Below, piece after piece: positions 13,182 through 15,051 of a stretch of 15,051 bases of DNA (within the stretch, counting starts at the first letter, position 1; every line of letters begins with the position of its first letter). A model generated the notes under the pieces. It was not told the origin of the DNA and did not search any database. It worked only from the letters and a program-made list of their open reading frames with translations. The DNA comes from Methanomicrobiales archaeon (GTDB lineage Archaea; Halobacteriota; Methanomicrobia; Methanomicrobiales; Methanospirillaceae): contig JADGNL010000116.1 of assembly GCA_017883495.1 (NCBI GenBank), positions 1 to 15,051 on the forward strand. Direction: 5' to 3'. A program made the position numbers and the translations under genes.

Positions 13182-13514
13182 TCAGGGGCGGAGATACGCG
13201 AAGCCGTCGGCCTCCAGCCGGACCACCTCGGTCACCCCGCCCGGGACCGTGACCACGTTCTCGATGAGCGCGCCGGGGTCGAACCCATGTTTCCTGAGCG
13301 ACCGGGTACAGGCGACGACCCGGACGCCCCGTACCTGCAATTTCCGCATGGCATCGGTATGGGCGCTCCCCGGCGAGAGGGCCCCGACCGCGTCCCCGTT
13401 CAGGACCAGCACGATCTCGATCTCCCCGGGGAGATCGTCGAGCAGGTTCCGGACGTTATTGAGCGCTTGTCCAACTCGCGTCCCCTCGGGGATATGGACA
13501 ACGGCACGGTACAT
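13182..13514 (-). CDS. DsrE family protein
   Basis: A 110-residue single-domain protein with the DsrE/DsrF-like fold. The signature is the alternation MYRAVVHI, IEIVLVLNGDAVGAL (33-47), DAMRKLQVRGVRVVACTRSL (55-73) and the C-terminal VVTVPGGVTEVVRLEADGFAYL. A single cysteine, C69 in VVACTRSLRKHGF, is at the position conserved in this family, where it can carry sulfur as a persulfide. Members act as sulfur-transfer proteins in sulfur oxidation and tRNA thiolation, but many archaeal ones are unassigned. The ATG at 13514 is 1 bp past the stop of the SoxB-like gene, so the two are co-translated. No other sulfur gene is visible. Confidence 0.85.
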   Translation of the reverse strand: MYRAVVHIPEGTRVGQALNNVRNLLDDLPGEIEIVLVLNGDAVGALSPGSAHTDAMRKLQVRGVRVVACTRSLRKHGFDPGALIENVVTVPGGVTEVVRLEADGFAYLRP

Positions 13515-13515
13515 C

Positions 13516-14958
13516 TCAGATCACCCGGAACGCCGGCGATTGTTCTCCTTGGTATGGGCGCTGGTCCGTGAGGAGCCGCTCCATCGCCGTGAGAGCCGTG
13601 ATGCCGGTCCCGCTGCGCTCCGCGCCGAGGCCGGCCGGGACACCCTGGACGGTCACGAACGCAGCCCGATAGCGCTCGGCCGGGTCGAGCCGATGCCCCT
13701 CTGCCCAGCAGGCCTGGACACGATGGCCCGGCGGGTTCTCGAGCTTCACGTAGCAGACGAGGCCCTGACACCGTTTCACGTACCCTCCTATCTGGCCGAA
13801 CGGGTCGCAGGCAAACGTCCGCTCGAGGTTCTGCTCGAGCATACCGAGCACCTCCGCGCCCGTGAGGGTGACCGTCATCACTTCGGGGTCCATGGGCACG
13901 ATGTCGTAGAGGTCGTTTCGCCTGATTGGGCCGGGAAGGATCGGGGCGCCGTACCGCCAGCCGTTCGAGAACGCGAGTGTTGCACCGGTCTCGCGGCGGA
14001 GCGCGGCGAGGAGCAGGTCGTCCATGGACGAGCCGAACATCTCGCCGCGGAAGAGGGGGACCGCGGTCTCCCCCACCACCTCGACGAGCTCGTCGCGAAA
14101 CGGCGCGACAGCCCTGTCGACGAGCGCGCCGACAGCCGTGTCGGTCGGGCAGCCCTCGCCGATCTCTATCAGCCGGTGTGCGTATCGGACGACTCGGCCG
14201 TCGTGGACCACGAGGTCGAGCCGGCCGAGGAACGAGCCGTGGACCCCGGACTGGATAAGGAGTGCGCCGTTCACCTCGATCGGGGCCTCGAGGCGGTGGT
14301 GCGTATGCCCCGAGAGGACGACGTCGATCCCGTCAACCTCCGTGGCGAGCCGGACGTCCTGCGGCAGACCCAGGTGGCTGAGGACGACCACCAGGTCCGC
14401 GCCAGCTTCACGGAGGTCCGCGATGACCTCCGGCAACTCGTTGATCCCGTCCGTGAACCGCAACCCCGCCGAGAACGACGGCGGCATGACCTTGTCCAGG
14501 ACCGTCGCGGCGATGCCGGCCACACCGACAGTGAGGTCCGGGGTCTCGATCAGGATCGATGGGGGAAACGGCCGGCCCCCGCTTGCACGGTCGTAGCAAT
14601 TCAGTGCGAGGACCGGGTAGTCCAGCATGGCCGCGAGCTCGTGGAGCCGGGCGGGGCCGTACGCGAAGTCCCAGTGGGCCGTCATGGCCGCAATCCCGAG
14701 CGCGTTCAGGACAGGGACCATCGCGGCCCCGCGTGTCTTCACGGCCGGCGCGGTTCCGTGGAGGGTGTCGCCGCAGTCGAGGAGGAGTGTCTTTCCGCCG
14801 GTCTCCGCTCGGATGCGATCGACGAGCCCGGCGATTCGGGCGTACCCGCCCGCCGTCCGGAAGGTCGGTCCCCCGCCCTCCCAGAAGACCTCGGGGTGGG
14901 GGTCGAGGTACGCATGCGTATCGTTCAGCTGGAGGAGCGCGAGTTCTCCGTCGGCCAT
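13516..14958 (-). CDS. Metallophosphatase of the 5'-nucleotidase/SoxB family (SoxB-like)
   Basis: A 480-residue two-domain protein: an N-terminal calcineurin-like metallophosphatase and a C-terminal 5'-nucleotidase domain (from about residue 297). Metal ligands are visible: QLNDTHAYLDPH (D13, H15), LLLDCGDTLHG (D61, D64), VVLSHLG (H195) and LSGHTHH (H218, H220). The block that reads GNHEFD in ordinary 5'-nucleotidases is AHWDFAYG here (94-101), as in SoxB thiosulfohydrolases (HWE-F type). FSNGWRYGAPILPGPI (330-345) also resembles SoxB's C-terminal block. It lacks a signal peptide, so it is cytoplasmic, unlike secreted nucleotidases and periplasmic SoxB. The next gene, 1 bp away, encodes a sulfur-carrier-type DsrE protein. 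Nucleotide or other phosphoester hydrolysis remains possible. A TTTATCC box 30 nt upstream suggests a leaderless mRNA from ATG 14958. Confidence 0.87.
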   Translation of the reverse strand: MADGELALLQLNDTHAYLDPHPEVFWEGGGPTFRTAGGYARIAGLVDRIRAETGGKTLLLDCGDTLHGTAPAVKTRGAAMVPVLNALGIAAMTAHWDFAYGPARLHELAAMLDYPVLALNCYDRASGGRPFPPSILIETPDLTVGVAGIAATVLDKVMPPSFSAGLRFTDGINELPEVIADLREAGADLVVVLSHLGLPQDVRLATEVDGIDVVLSGHTHHRLEAPIEVNGALLIQSGVHGSFLGRLDLVVHDGRVVRYAHRLIEIGEGCPTDTAVGALVDRAVAPFRDELVEVVGETAVPLFRGEMFGSSMDDLLLAALRRETGATLAFSNGWRYGAPILPGPIRRNDLYDIVPMDPEVMTVTLTGAEVLGMLEQNLERTFACDPFGQIGGYVKRCQGLVCYVKLENPPGHRVQACWAEGHRLDPAERYRAAFVTVQGVPAGLGAERSGTGITALTAMERLLTDQRPYQGEQSPAFRVI

Positions 14959-14981
14959 GGTCCCGGATACGGCAGTGGCGC

Positions 14982-14988
14982 GGATAAA
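14982..14988 (-). promoter_or_regulatory. Candidate TATA box (TTTATCC) for the SoxB-like/DsrE unit
   Basis: On the minus strand TTTATCC begins 30 nt before ATG 14958, the distance expected for a leaderless archaeal transcript. It is the same heptamer found 31 nt before the site-2 protease ATG. It lies in the 48-bp gap after the partial gene at the right edge. Confidence 0.5.
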
Positions 14989-15006
14989 GGTTCTGGAGAA
15001 GAGGGA

Positions 15007-15051
15007 TCAGACCCGCTCGATCGTGATCCGAACCTGATCGCCGCTCGCGAA
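15007..15051 (-). CDS. C-terminal end of an unidentified protein (cut by window edge)
   Basis: Fourteen codons in frame, FASGDQVRITIERV, followed by a TGA stop at 15007-15009. The alternation of hydrophobic and charged residues looks like a final beta-strand, but this is too little to name a family. It lies upstream of the SoxB-like gene on the same strand with a 48-bp gap. The reading frame is inferred only from the absence of stops and the plausible composition. Confidence 0.45.
   Translation of the reverse strand, partial: FASGDQVRITIERV

Noticed and set aside
1..15051. tRNA, rRNA, CRISPR array, insertion sequence, inteins
   Set aside because: No T-arm/anticodon pattern, no regularly spaced direct repeats, no transposase motif, and no insertion in PriS, Elp3 or other proteins longer than a short loop.

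Overview
The window is a dense, GC-rich stretch of archaeal chromosome. The marker genes are archaeal or archaeo-eukaryotic: primase small subunit PriS, a GINS subunit, ribosomal proteins eL44 (L44e) and eS27 (S27e), translation factor aIF2-alpha, Nop10, a PAC2-family proteasome-assembly-chaperone-like protein, EndoQ, and an archaeol-type geranylgeranyl reductase with its ferredoxin. GC content, gene order and the UPF0058 family point to a euryarchaeote, most likely a methanogen of the Methanomicrobiales type. That placement is inference; no methanogenesis gene is visible.

Layout from left to right. (1) 1-771 (-) is an ADP-ribosylglycohydrolase cut by the left edge. It diverges across an AT-rich promoter island from a four-gene run on the + strand: UPF0058 protein, elp3 (tRNA U34 modification), priS and gins51, joined by a 3-bp gap and then start/stop overlaps. 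(2) From 4494 an internally compact + strand operon carries rpl44e, rps27e, aIF2-alpha, nop10 (only 49 codons), a PAC2-family gene and an endonuclease Q family gene. Gaps run from 7 bp down to 4-bp overlaps. (3) 7824-9853 (+) holds a 2[4Fe-4S] ferredoxin overlapping its probable partner geranylgeranyl reductase, then RNase HII ending in a PCNA-binding-like tail. (4) 9898-11268 (+) is a site-2 protease (M50) with its own probable leaderless promoter.

After a 272-bp convergent non-coding gap with clear stem-loops, the - strand carries three transcription units reading right to left: nfeD plus a stomatin/SPFH protein; a SoxB-like metallophosphatase plus a DsrE-family protein; and the last 14 codons of an unidentified gene at the right edge.

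Functionally this is an information-processing island (replication initiation, ribosome, rRNA pseudouridylation, tRNA modification, RNA/DNA hybrid removal, deaminated-base repair). Next to it is a membrane module (archaeal lipid saturation, intramembrane protease, NfeD/SPFH scaffold). Most of it is conserved housekeeping. I found no CRISPR, mobile element, tRNA or rRNA, and no clear novel defence or biosynthetic system. The least ordinary items are the SoxB-like/DsrE pair, degenerate zinc knuckles in Nop10 and EndoQ, the structured convergent intergenic region, a shared near-symmetric TATA element between the two divergent units at the left, and a recurring YTTATC element about 30 nt upstream of three start codons.
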